Below are positions 51,848 to 61,193 of a stretch of DNA of 64,000 nt, piece after piece. Source of the DNA: Sphingobacteriales bacterium. Lineage in GTDB: Bacteria > Bacteroidota > Bacteroidia > UKL13-3. Within the stretch, counting starts at the first letter, position 1. Each line of letters starts with the position of its first letter. The position numbers and the translations under genes were made by a program. The stretch spans positions 533,842 through 597,841 of the forward strand of contig JAJTFA010000001.1 of NCBI GenBank assembly GCA_021299635.1, read 5' to 3'. The notes beneath the pieces were generated by a model. The model saw nothing but the letters and a program-made list of their open reading frames with translations. It was not told where the DNA came from and searched no databases.

Positions 51848-51982
51848 TGCTAACGTTTTGCAGATTGGCGATGGGCGGGCTTTTCACCACAAAAGTTTTT
51901 TCGGAGAACTGAACTTTCGGCTACCACTAAACTGTCAAGCGGAGACGGAACCCCGCCTATTGCCAATGTGCTGTTATAAGCC
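51848..51982 (-). repeat. attC-like imperfect inverted repeat element, copy 2
   Basis: 20-nt arms 51860-51879 and 51952-51971 pair 19/20 incl. two G.T; outer TAAC/GTTA. Confidence 0.75.
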
Positions 51983-51988
51983 GTAATT

Positions 51989-53110
51989 CTATTTGTCAAA
52001 GTTTTCAGGTGACTCATAAAAGTCATTTAATGAATTTGTATATATACAATAGTCAATTTTGTTTTTGATTTGAAAAATTGTCGGATTGGTTGCCCCAAGA
52101 GGAACTAACATTAGTGATTTTTTTCCATTTATTTTATTTTTCTTAATGTCTGCTCCCTCTCTGTTATCAAAGGAAATACTAAAATAGTATAAGTATGGAT
52201 AAATCCAGTCAATATACTGTCTTTTTGATATAGCTGATGATGTTCTAATTTCAAGTTCTTTATAATTCTCTGCAATCGCCTTTTGAAATTCTACTGCATT
52301 AAGCGGGACATTATTCAACACAGGCATAGCGTCCCATTGTCCATCAATCAAAACCCATTTTTTTAAGTCGTTCAAAAATACTTCTAATAAAACGTGTCCC
52401 GCACCATACTGAGTCGTTTCTACATCTTTTGTTTTTAATGCTAAAGTCCTTGCTTTTAGCCCAACAGCATTTAAACAAGCAGTCGCAACAATACCATATT
52501 CAACGCAGCGGAAATTTTTTCCGCCCTTAACTTCTTCAAGAATGGAAATTGCATCACTTTTTTGGGGTTCATTGTTTCCATTATGATGCCACTGATTATG
52601 CACCCAATGCAATATCTTCAGGGTTTTTTCAATGTCTGTTTTTGCGTCTTTAACCAAACTGTCAATGGGGTATTTTGAACGCAATAAATTCAAGTATTCA
52701 TTGTTGTTGTTTTGTTCATACCAAAATTCCAGTTTGGCGTTTTTTGATGTTGTGTCAAACCGCAGAATATTATATTCAGGTTTAACAGCTTTTATAACTG
52801 TCAGAGCATATGCAGTGTCATTAAGAGAAACATAGAATTTATGAATGTGTCCTGGTAACAAATTCAAAGTTATACTGTCACGGTCAGTATAAAATGCAAA
52901 GGATTCACTCTCAGTGTGGCAAGAAATAAATAAGCTGTCAAATTCAATTTGAGGTGAAATTGTCCAACTACCTTTTACCCATTCATTGCCTATTCTGTAG
53001 TCAGCTAATACAGAATTAGCTTTAAGTAGAGGATGTCCTTTGTAATTTGTCTGTCCGAATGTGGTTAATGCGAATAAATTTATTGTCAATATCGCTGTAA
53101 TTATTTTCAT
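51989..53110 (-). CDS. Secreted transglutaminase-like domain protein
   Basis: Signal peptide MKIITAILTINLFALTTFGQ; GGKNFRCVEYGIVATACLNAVGLKAR, GAGHVLLEVFL, WVLIDGQWD Cys-His-Asp. Confidence 0.85.
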   Translation of the reverse strand: MKIITAILTINLFALTTFGQTNYKGHPLLKANSVLADYRIGNEWVKGSWTISPQIEFDSLFISCHTESESFAFYTDRDSITLNLLPGHIHKFYVSLNDTAYALTVIKAVKPEYNILRFDTTSKNAKLEFWYEQNNNNEYLNLLRSKYPIDSLVKDAKTDIEKTLKILHWVHNQWHHNGNNEPQKSDAISILEEVKGGKNFRCVEYGIVATACLNAVGLKARTLALKTKDVETTQYGAGHVLLEVFLNDLKKWVLIDGQWDAMPVLNNVPLNAVEFQKAIAENYKELEIRTSSAISKRQYIDWIYPYLYYFSISFDNREGADIKKNKINGKKSLMLVPLGATNPTIFQIKNKIDYCIYTNSLNDFYESPENFDK

Positions 53111-53141
53111 TGTCGCTGTATTTTATTATGTATTTTATTAT

Positions 53142-53212
53142 GGCTTATAACTAGCTTATATGCGCTATAAATGTTCGTATATACACCCAATTTTGGGTGT
53201 ATATACGAACAT
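53142..53212. repeat. Island-boundary palindrome, copy 2
   Basis: GGCTTATAACTAGCTTATATGCGCTATAA then perfect 20-bp inverted repeat ATGTTCGTATATACACCCAA-TT-TTGGGTGTATATACGAACAT (53171-53212). Confidence 0.8.
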
Positions 53213-53352
53213 CCGGCCCTTGCACTAAAGTATTATTTTCTCTACAAATCATCAAATGGCCATGCATTATTTAGTTAAATTTATTTGTATGCCACTTGTG
53301 ATTGGCAATAGGTATTTGTTGTAAAATAAATACGATCACCCCATGCATGCAT

Positions 53353-53450
53353 CCACCCCGCGTTAGGGATAGCAGCGTAAAGCCCGCAATGAACGCAATG
53401 AATGAGGACTTGCAGCGCATAGCCCGGCCCTCATGTGGCTTGCCGGGCCT
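53353..53450. repeat. Bacteroidota-type interspersed intergenic repeat with GCCCGGC hairpin
   Basis: CCACCCCGCGTTAGGGATAGCAGCGTAAAGCCCGC...TTGCAGCGCATAGCCCGGCC; GCCCGGC/GCCGGGC stem 53422-53448. Confidence 0.55.
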
Positions 53451-53522
53451 GTGCACAGGTGCCAACATAAGGGAAACGCCCACCATTTGCCTTATTCAAA
53501 ACTTTGATGCATTTTCGGGCCC

Positions 53523-54578
53523 ATGCCAAAATCTAAAAAGAAGGGCGAAGGAAAAGCTGCATTGCGCATTGTGCTCATTGTTTCTGCTGTGCTGCTGCTG
53601 GCTGCTGCCTTTAGAATTTACGAAGATGTGTTTGCTGCTAATTTGCGTTTGGAAAAGGATGAAACGGCTTATTTATATATTTATAGCAACAAGGGTTTTT
53701 ATGAAAGCCTTGAAACCAATAACCAATATAAGCTGTTTAAGAATGCCAAAGCTTTTGTACGCCTGGCTGCACTATCAGGATGGGAGGGCAGCATAAGGCC
53801 GGGCCGATATAAAATAACTGCAGGTATGGGTAATTTTGCGTTGCTGCGCCTGCTGCGATCCGGCAAACAAGAGCCGCTTGATATTAGATTTAAATATGCC
53901 GAACGCAAACAAGACCTAACTGCCTACTGGGCACAAAAACTGGAGGCTGATAGCAACGAGCTGCTGGCCTTGCTTAATAACCCGGTGCTCATGGATAGCC
54001 TGGAGTTAGACACGGCTGCAGCCATTGCTTTGTTTATACCCAATACCTATAACTTTTACTGGAACACCTCTGCCATGCAACTGGTGGAACGCATGCATGC
54101 GGAATATACCTTGTTTTGGGACTCTGTACGTGTGCAAAAAGCAACACAACTGGGATTGAGCAAAAAGGAGGTGGTTATTTTGGCTTCTATTGTGCAAAAG
54201 GAAACACACAGAAAAGATGAAATGCCGGTGGTGGCAGGTGTGTATTATAACCGCCTGCAACGGGGCATGCTTTTTCAGGCCGACCCTACCGTTATTTATG
54301 CCATGAATGATAAAAGCATTAGGCGTGTGCAGGGAGCCATACTCAAGGTAGAATCGCCCTACAATACTTATAAATATAAAGGTTTGCCTCCGGGCCCCAT
54401 CTGCGTTCCTTCTGTGCAGGCAGTTGATGCCGTGCTGAACATGCAGCGCCATGCCTATATTTATTTTTGTGCCAAAGAAGATTTTTCGGGCTACCATAAT
54501 TTTGCGGCTTCTTTTGCACAACACCAGGTAAATGCACGCAAATACCAGCGCATGCTTAACCAGCGTGGCATTAGGTAG
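53523..54578 (+). CDS. mltG: Endolytic transglycosylase MltG
   Basis: FIPNTYNFYWNTSA, LASIVQKETHRKDEMPVVAGVYYNRL, ADPTVIYAM, YNTYKYKGLPPGPICVPS. Confidence 0.95.
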   Translation: MPKSKKKGEGKAALRIVLIVSAVLLLAAAFRIYEDVFAANLRLEKDETAYLYIYSNKGFYESLETNNQYKLFKNAKAFVRLAALSGWEGSIRPGRYKITAGMGNFALLRLLRSGKQEPLDIRFKYAERKQDLTAYWAQKLEADSNELLALLNNPVLMDSLELDTAAAIALFIPNTYNFYWNTSAMQLVERMHAEYTLFWDSVRVQKATQLGLSKKEVVILASIVQKETHRKDEMPVVAGVYYNRLQRGMLFQADPTVIYAMNDKSIRRVQGAILKVESPYNTYKYKGLPPGPICVPSVQAVDAVLNMQRHAYIYFCAKEDFSGYHNFAASFAQHQVNARKYQRMLNQRGIR

Positions 54579-54618
54579 TAGGTTAATGAACTGTTAAATA
54601 ATTGTTACCTTTGCCGTT

Positions 54619-56484
54619 GTGTTGAAGAACATTTTTGCATTACTGCGCATTTATATTTTTTGGTATCTATGCTTTGTTTGTGCCCGGCTTATTTTTATTA
54701 GCTTTAATTTAAACGCAGGCCCCTACTGCAGCACCACAGAACTGTTGCAAACATTTTTGCATGGCTTGCTGCACGATTTATCGGTTGCTGCTTACCTAAG
54801 TGTGTTGCCGCTGTTAATGTTGCTGCTTAGCTCGTTTTTAACTGATTGGCAAATACATTTTAACTGGCTAAAAGTGTATGTGTGGTTGGTTGGTGTGGTG
54901 ATATTGCTTATAACACTTGCCGATGCGGTATTGTATGAATTTTGGGGGCAAAAGCTAAATGCCTATGCAGCATCGTTTGCCAAATTTCCTAAGGATATGG
55001 TGGTGTTTTCATCAGGTGCAAGTTTGCTTGGCCCTTTGTTTAATGTAGGTGCAGGTGTGGTTTTTTTATACATAATGACCAACAAATGGCTAAAACCGTT
55101 TGCGCCTGCTGCCGTGGCTGCAAGTAAAGCGGCTAATACCTTGCTTGCAGTAATTGCCGGTGCATTGCTGTTTTTGCTGATAAGAGGCGGAACAGGAAAA
55201 TCAACCCTGAACCAAAGTGCTGCTTTTTTTTCGGCTAAGCCGTTTTTAAACCATGCTGCACTCAATACCACATGGAACTTTATAGCCACCGTGGTTGAAC
55301 CGCTGGAGGATAACAACCGCAACCCGTATGTGTATATGAAAGATGAGTTGGCCGATAGTTTGGTTAACCCGTATTTAGTTAACACATCAACACACAGGAT
55401 GCAGCTGGCAGATACGGCCATGCCCAATATTTTAATTGTGATGCTGGAGGGCTGGAGCAGTGATGTGGTAGAATTGTGCGGAGGCACTGCACCCTGCACA
55501 CCGCAGTTAAATGCCTTGGCAAAAGATGGCTTGTTTATGAGTCGTTTTTATGCCAATGGCAACCGCACCGATAAAGGTTTGGCTGCCATACTCAGCGCGC
55601 AGCCTGCTTTGCCGCATAGCTCCATTATTAACCGCATTGAAAAATTTAGTGCGTTGCCTGCACTGCCGCAAACCTTTGCAAACAAGGGTTACTACACTTC
55701 CTTTTTTTATGGTGGCGATATTGATTTTGCCAATATGAAAGCTTACCTGCTTAATGCAGGCATGCAACATATTAGTGATGTTTCTGACTTTGCCTTAACT
55801 GAGCGCAATGCAGAGTGGGGGGTGCATGATGATAAACTTTGGGAGCATACGCTGGCTGCTTTAAATAAACAACCTGCTCCGTTTTTTTCGGTGGCGCTAA
55901 CCCTTAGCAGCCATGAGCCATTTAACATACCTGCTCCGCAGAAGTTTGGTGCTGCAGCAGGAGCGGATGAATATAAAAGCGCGGTTTACTATGCCGACTC
56001 TTGTTTGGGTATATTTATGCAAGCCATGAAGCAAATGCCCTGGTATAAAAACACGCTGGTAATATTGGTTGCCGACCACGGACATAAATATCCGCTGATG
56101 CGCCCTGCCTTTGATCCGCAACTATACCATATACCCATGCTTATAACCGGAGGTGCGCTGCATAAAGCTTACCGCGGGCAACAGTTTAAACGAATTGCCA
56201 ACCAAACCGATATTGCAGCAACCTTACTTGGTGAGTTGGGCTGGCAGCATAGTGCTTTCCGGTGGAGCAGAAATTTTACCGATACAGTAACGCCTGCATT
56301 CGCATCATACGTTTATAATGATGGCATAGGTTGGGTAAATGACTCAGCCGTATGGGTGTTTGATGATGAGGTGAAGGATTTAATCATTTATGAAAGCAAA
56401 CTGCCCAAAGCGCGTTTGCAAGAGCAAATCAATTTATCAAAGGCATGGAAGCAGGTGTATTATAATGAATATTTGAAAAGATGA
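54619..56484 (+). CDS. LTA synthase/sulfatase-family membrane phosphoglycerol transferase-like protein
   Basis: NILIVMLEGWSSDVVE, FYANGNRTDKGLAAILS, VADHGHKYPL. Confidence 0.88.
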   Translation: MLKNIFALLRIYIFWYLCFVCARLIFISFNLNAGPYCSTTELLQTFLHGLLHDLSVAAYLSVLPLLMLLLSSFLTDWQIHFNWLKVYVWLVGVVILLITLADAVLYEFWGQKLNAYAASFAKFPKDMVVFSSGASLLGPLFNVGAGVVFLYIMTNKWLKPFAPAAVAASKAANTLLAVIAGALLFLLIRGGTGKSTLNQSAAFFSAKPFLNHAALNTTWNFIATVVEPLEDNNRNPYVYMKDELADSLVNPYLVNTSTHRMQLADTAMPNILIVMLEGWSSDVVELCGGTAPCTPQLNALAKDGLFMSRFYANGNRTDKGLAAILSAQPALPHSSIINRIEKFSALPALPQTFANKGYYTSFFYGGDIDFANMKAYLLNAGMQHISDVSDFALTERNAEWGVHDDKLWEHTLAALNKQPAPFFSVALTLSSHEPFNIPAPQKFGAAAGADEYKSAVYYADSCLGIFMQAMKQMPWYKNTLVILVADHGHKYPLMRPAFDPQLYHIPMLITGGALHKAYRGQQFKRIANQTDIAATLLGELGWQHSAFRWSRNFTDTVTPAFASYVYNDGIGWVNDSAVWVFDDEVKDLIIYESKLPKARLQEQINLSKAWKQVYYNEYLKR

Positions 56485-57719
56485 GCTCACGGTCTGATTT
56501 TAAAGAGCTTTTTGGCAACAAAGAATTTAATGCCTTTTTGTGTATGCGCGTTTGCCTAACGCTGGCACTGCAAATACAGGCTGTGGTAGTGGGCTGGCAA
56601 ATATACAAGCTCACAGAAGATCCCTTATCACTTGGATTGATTGGGTTGGCTGAAGCCATACCCGCATTAAGCATTGCCTTATATGCAGGCCATGTGGCCG
56701 ATACGCAAAGCAAACGCAAAATACTGATTTATGCACTGGGCTTTTTGTGGTTATGCTCACTGGGATTATTGCTGGCAACCATGGATGAATTTGTTTTATT
56801 TTTTGGTGCAACGATAAGTGTACGGGCAATGTATACCTTTATTTTTTTAAGTGGCATTGCCAGGGGATTTATTGGTCCAACTGGTTTTGCTTTTTTGGCA
56901 CAAGTGGTAAAAAGGGAGTGGCTTACACGCGCCTCAACACTTAATAGCACAGCCTGGCAACTGGCAGCTATTGCTGGACCTGCGCTTGGCGGCATCTTAT
57001 ATGCCATGATTGAAATTACACCCACGTTTATGGTGGTTATTTTTTTTATGACACTGGCATGGTGCACTTTGTTTTTTATAAAGCCCAAGCCTGTGCTATT
57101 GCAATCAGGTACTGAAAAAATATCGGTAAGGCTCAAGGAAGGTATACGGTTTGTTTTTAAACACAAGGTTATACTCAGTGCATTGTCGCTTGATTTATTT
57201 GCCGTGTTGTTTGGCGGTGCGGTTGCACTGCTGCCTGTGTTTGCGCATGAAGTTTTGCACGTTGGGCCGCAAGGCCTGGGCCTGCTCAGGGCTGCACCAT
57301 CATTGGGTGCCAGCATAACCATGATCTGGTTATCGGTGAATAGCCACATAAACAAGCCGGGTGTGGTGTTGCTGTGCTGTGTAGGAGCCTTTGGTGCCTG
57401 TATGATAGGTTTTGCACTCAGTACCTCCTTTTACCTTTCCCTGCTATTGTTGTTTTTAAGCGGAGCTTTTGATAGTGTGAGTGTGGTGATACGAGGCAAT
57501 ATTTTGCAATTGCAAACACCGGATGAAATGCGCGGACGCGTATCGGCAGTAAATACCATGTTTATTGGTTCATCAAATGAAATTGGTGCGTTTGAATCAG
57601 GTGTAGCTGCCAGGTTGCTGGGCACCGTGCCATCTGTTGTGTTTGGTGGCAGCATGACCTTGCTGATTGTGGGCTTTACCGCCATTAAGGCAAAAGCCCT
57701 GCGAAGATTTTCATATTAG
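56481..57719 (+). CDS. MFS transporter
   Basis: 12-TM pattern, AGHVADTQSKRKIL. Confidence 0.9.
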   Translation: MSSRSDFKELFGNKEFNAFLCMRVCLTLALQIQAVVVGWQIYKLTEDPLSLGLIGLAEAIPALSIALYAGHVADTQSKRKILIYALGFLWLCSLGLLLATMDEFVLFFGATISVRAMYTFIFLSGIARGFIGPTGFAFLAQVVKREWLTRASTLNSTAWQLAAIAGPALGGILYAMIEITPTFMVVIFFMTLAWCTLFFIKPKPVLLQSGTEKISVRLKEGIRFVFKHKVILSALSLDLFAVLFGGAVALLPVFAHEVLHVGPQGLGLLRAAPSLGASITMIWLSVNSHINKPGVVLLCCVGAFGACMIGFALSTSFYLSLLLLFLSGAFDSVSVVIRGNILQLQTPDEMRGRVSAVNTMFIGSSNEIGAFESGVAARLLGTVPSVVFGGSMTLLIVGFTAIKAKALRRFSY

Positions 57720-58021
57720 CCGGAAAATTTTTCTCGTCTTAATACCTCTACTGCACTCACAAAGGCAATCACACTATATTTATCAAAATAGGCATCGGCC
57801 AGTTTTTGCATAATACTTGTTGCCACCTCTTCATTAACCAGTGTTTCTATGCGCACATTGCGGCCTTCCCAGTCGGTAAAATGTTTGCCTTGTAAACCTT
57901 CGCCCTCTACATGTGTAATGGTATACCCTTTAATGCCACATTGTTTAATATCTTTAATGATGCGCTCACTCAGGGCATCCAGGGCAATAATGGTAACTAA
58001 TTTTAGCGGAACTAATTTCAT
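57716..58021 (-). CDS. PII-like protein SbtB
   Basis: ferredoxin-like PII fold pattern ...IKDIKQCGIKGYTITHVEGEG; 4-bp overlap with upstream SbtA-like gene. Confidence 0.75.
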   Translation of the reverse strand: MKLVPLKLVTIIALDALSERIIKDIKQCGIKGYTITHVEGEGLQGKHFTDWEGRNVRIETLVNEEVATSIMQKLADAYFDKYSVIAFVSAVEVLRREKFSG

Positions 58022-59007
58022 AAAGCAGCAATTATGGGATGTATATAGGTTGCCAGTTTAAAATAAAGCGGTATGCCTACAATAACATTAAACGGAAAAA
58101 CAATGGCAAGGGCGGCTGTAAGGTAATAACCCGGATTGGCTTCAGGCAAAGCAATCCTGATGGCTGCCGGTGCAGCAATATAAGATGCGCTTGCACACAG
58201 AACGGTGAAAATGCCAATGCCACCAACCGATAATCCGCAGAAGGCAGCAACCAGTGAGCCAAGCAGCGCATTGATACCAACAATAAGTAAACTAAACGCA
58301 ATTAAACGCAGCCCAACTTTTCTTAAATCGCCCACCCTGCGTCCGGTTACCAAACCCACCTCCAGCAAAAACAAACATAAAATTCCTTTAAATGGTGCAT
58401 CAAAAAGTGGGGCCACACTTTCATATCCTTGATCTCCACTCATGAGGCCAATGAGTATGCCACCGATTAACAGAATAATACCTTTGCCGGTTAGCAACTC
58501 CCGCATTACTTCATTGTTCTGATTATCGGTTGCCATTTTTTTACGGGCAATATATAAGGCAATGAGAACGCCCGGTACTTCCATAATGGCAAGCAGGGCG
58601 GGCATAAATCCTTCAAATGCAATTCCTGCAGTTTCTGCATAGGTAATACTCTGACTGAAAGTAACAGCACTAACCGAGCCAAAGTGGGCCGACATAGCTG
58701 CTGCGTTAACGGTATCAAACTTAGCGAGATGATGCAATATAAAATAAGTAAGTACAGGAATGATGCAACACATGATAACTGCAGCACCTCCGGGTAAAAG
58801 AAAATCAATTAAGGGTGTATGTGATAATTTAACACCACCTTTTAATCCAATGGCAAAAAGTAAATAGATGGTAAGACCCATATACATTCCTTCAGGGAAT
58901 TTTAGATCGCTTCTTAAAAGCGTGGCAATAACACCCAATACAAAGGCAAGCACCATTGGTGAGGCCAGGCTTCTGCTAAGAGTATGTATTATATCGGCTT
59001 GTTGCAT
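58018..59007 (-). CDS. Sodium-dependent bicarbonate transporter family permease (SbtA-like)
   Basis: LAFVLGVIATLLRSDLKFPEGMYMGLTIYLLFAIGLKGG, CASASYIAAPAAIRIALPEANP. Confidence 0.88.
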   Translation of the reverse strand: MQQADIIHTLSRSLASPMVLAFVLGVIATLLRSDLKFPEGMYMGLTIYLLFAIGLKGGVKLSHTPLIDFLLPGGAAVIMCCIIPVLTYFILHHLAKFDTVNAAAMSAHFGSVSAVTFSQSITYAETAGIAFEGFMPALLAIMEVPGVLIALYIARKKMATDNQNNEVMRELLTGKGIILLIGGILIGLMSGDQGYESVAPLFDAPFKGILCLFLLEVGLVTGRRVGDLRKVGLRLIAFSLLIVGINALLGSLVAAFCGLSVGGIGIFTVLCASASYIAAPAAIRIALPEANPGYYLTAALAIVFPFNVIVGIPLYFKLATYIHPIIAAL

Positions 59008-59040
59008 GTTAATGCAAATTACATGTTTATTTTTAATTGT

Positions 59041-59460
59041 TTACCAAACCTCAATATCTCTGGTGCTTTCATTTGTTTTGGTAAGGCTTATATACAGCAC
59101 ATCTTCCTTTGCCAGCAGTGGTTCTATTTTTTCAGGCCATTCAATCAGACATAAATTGCCACTGTCAAAGTATTCTTCATAACCAATATCGTAGGCCTCT
59201 TCAAGATTTTTTATACGATAAAAATCAAAATGAAAAACAGGATTTCCTAATTTTGTTTGGTATTGATTAACCAGAGAAAAAGTGGGGCTGGAAACCTCAG
59301 TTGTTACTCCGCAAGCTTCACAAATGGCTTTAATCAGTGTGGTTTTTCCTGCACCCAAATCGCCATAAAAAGCCCAGATTTTTTTTTGATGGGCCAACTC
59401 AAACAACTGAGCAGCTATAGCTGGAATGTGTTGAAGCGAAACCTCTTTGAAACCGTTCAT
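59041..59460 (-). CDS. tsaE: tRNA threonylcarbamoyladenosine biosynthesis ATPase TsaE
   Basis: FYGDLGAGKTTLIKAICEACGV, SPTFSLVNQY, HFDFYRI, IEWPEKI. Confidence 0.95.
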   Translation of the reverse strand: MNGFKEVSLQHIPAIAAQLFELAHQKKIWAFYGDLGAGKTTLIKAICEACGVTTEVSSPTFSLVNQYQTKLGNPVFHFDFYRIKNLEEAYDIGYEEYFDSGNLCLIEWPEKIEPLLAKEDVLYISLTKTNESTRDIEVW

Positions 59461-59463
59461 GCT

Positions 59464-60594
59464 TTATACTTTTAGCTGATAGGTATAATGAATTTTAGTT
59501 GTTTTGGCACCCAGTGCATCAAACAATGAATGCATTTTAGGATTAAAATCGCCAATCCAGGCAAGTTCTGAAGATTGAATGTACTTGAAGTTTTGCAATG
59601 CCTCATGACATTTAATAATCATGCCTGTTTCTAAGCCCAAGTTTTGATATTTGGGAATTACACCAAACACAATGCCGCGGCAACGGTTCACGCGTCCGAA
59701 TTTTTTAAACCATAGAAATTTGATTTTAGCCCACAAATTCATTTTCCCATGCAGGTGTTTAAAAATCTGATTCACATCAATTACATTGATGTAAAATCCG
59801 GCAGGCTCATTATTGGCGTAGGCAAACCATATCAGGTCTTCCTGCAAAATAGGTCGGAGCGCTTTCATTGTTGTCATCACGCGTTCCATAGTCATGGGTG
59901 TAAAATCAGGCCGGTGTGCCCATGCCAGATTGTAGATGCACATAAAGTCCTGCGAAAATTTTTCAATCTCACTGTCGCGGTAGTGTTCAAAACCATAATC
60001 AGGATTTTGTAATACGCGAGAGGCTATGCGTTTGAAACGCTCATAATTGAAATCGGCAGCAGTAATTTCTGAAGTAGATTGCTCAACCGTTTTTTTGAAA
60101 CCGTAATTTTCAAACAAAGCTTGGTAATAGGGTGGGTTGTATGTTTCCAGATAAGATGGATTTTTAAAACCACTAACCATCAATCCCCAGAAGCGGTCTT
60201 TCTCGCCAAAATTAATGGGTCCGTCAATGGCTTTAATTCCGCGCTCGGTAAGCCATTTGCAAGCCGTATCAAAAAGCAGACGGGCAGCATCTTTACTATT
60301 CACACATTCAAAAAAACCAATACCGCCTGTTTTTTCTGCGGTGCTTTTATTGTACAGCTCACTGTAAAAAGCGGCAATACGACCAATAGTTTGGTTGGTA
60401 TTGCTTTTTAATAGCCAGCGTGTGGCTTCACCTGATTTAAAACTGGGGTTTTCCTGTGTATTAAAAACGGCCTCAATATCTTTATCCAAAGGCTGTATCC
60501 ATTCCTTATCGTCCTTGTAAATAAAGCGTGCCATCTTAATAAATTCCTTTGCATCTGCTTTTGTTCTTACTTCTGTAATTTTCATCATAGGCAA
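59464..60594 (-). CDS. GNAT-like acetyltransferase family protein
   Basis: GRIAAFYSELYN, GIVFGVIPKYQNLGLETGMIIKCHEAL. Confidence 0.65.
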   Translation of the reverse strand: MPMMKITEVRTKADAKEFIKMARFIYKDDKEWIQPLDKDIEAVFNTQENPSFKSGEATRWLLKSNTNQTIGRIAAFYSELYNKSTAEKTGGIGFFECVNSKDAARLLFDTACKWLTERGIKAIDGPINFGEKDRFWGLMVSGFKNPSYLETYNPPYYQALFENYGFKKTVEQSTSEITAADFNYERFKRIASRVLQNPDYGFEHYRDSEIEKFSQDFMCIYNLAWAHRPDFTPMTMERVMTTMKALRPILQEDLIWFAYANNEPAGFYINVIDVNQIFKHLHGKMNLWAKIKFLWFKKFGRVNRCRGIVFGVIPKYQNLGLETGMIIKCHEALQNFKYIQSSELAWIGDFNPKMHSLFDALGAKTTKIHYTYQLKV

Positions 60595-60643
60595 AGCAAA
60601 AATTACTTATTTTGCGGGCACTAAAATATAATTCTTTCAACAT

Positions 60644-61183
60644 ATGTTACAGATAGGCGATAAACTGCCGGGATTTAATTTACCGGGTTACGATGAAAAG
60701 GTACACTCACATTATGATTTTGCCGATAAATATGCGCTTGCCGTAGTATTTACCTGCAACTCCGGTGAGATCGCTCCGGCCTACAGCCAAAGGCTGCTAA
60801 AGCTATTTGAGAAGTATGAAGATGATAACTTGGGCATTATTGGAATAAACTCTAACGATTCTGTTGAGTCTCCGCAGGATTCTCTTGATGCGCTTAAGAA
60901 AGCAGCAAGCAAATACCATTTATATGAAATGAACTTTCTTTACCTGAAAGATGAAGATGGATCTGTTGCCAAAAATTTTGGCGCAAAAGTAAATCCGGAA
61001 GTATTTTTATTTAACTCAAAACGCGAGTTGGTATATAAAGGCGCTATTGATGATAACTGGCAAAGTGAATCAGGCGTTACGGCAGCCTATCTGGAAGATG
61101 CCATTGAAGAGGCCCTTGATGGAATGGAAATCGATTTTCCGGAAATTCCGGCAGTGGGCACACCTATTGTATTTAAATCCTGA
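60644..61183 (+). CDS. Thioredoxin/redoxin family protein
   Basis: MLQIGDKLPGFNLPGYDEK..., redoxin fold. Confidence 0.82.
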   Translation: MLQIGDKLPGFNLPGYDEKVHSHYDFADKYALAVVFTCNSGEIAPAYSQRLLKLFEKYEDDNLGIIGINSNDSVESPQDSLDALKKAASKYHLYEMNFLYLKDEDGSVAKNFGAKVNPEVFLFNSKRELVYKGAIDDNWQSESGVTAAYLEDAIEEALDGMEIDFPEIPAVGTPIVFKS

Positions 61184-61193
61184 TTAACGGCAG

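Noticed and set aside
54006-54524. 172-aa minus-strand ORF opposite mltG
   Set aside because: Antisense shadow of mltG, His/Arg-rich composition typical of reverse-frame translation.
54963-55499. 178-aa minus-strand ORF opposite the sulfatase-family gene
   Set aside because: Antisense shadow ORF inside a confidently assigned CDS.
56729-57355. 208-aa minus-strand ORF opposite the MFS transporter
   Set aside because: Fully antisense to a well-supported MFS gene; low-complexity Lys/Ser/Thr/Asn-rich shadow translation with no recognisable motif.
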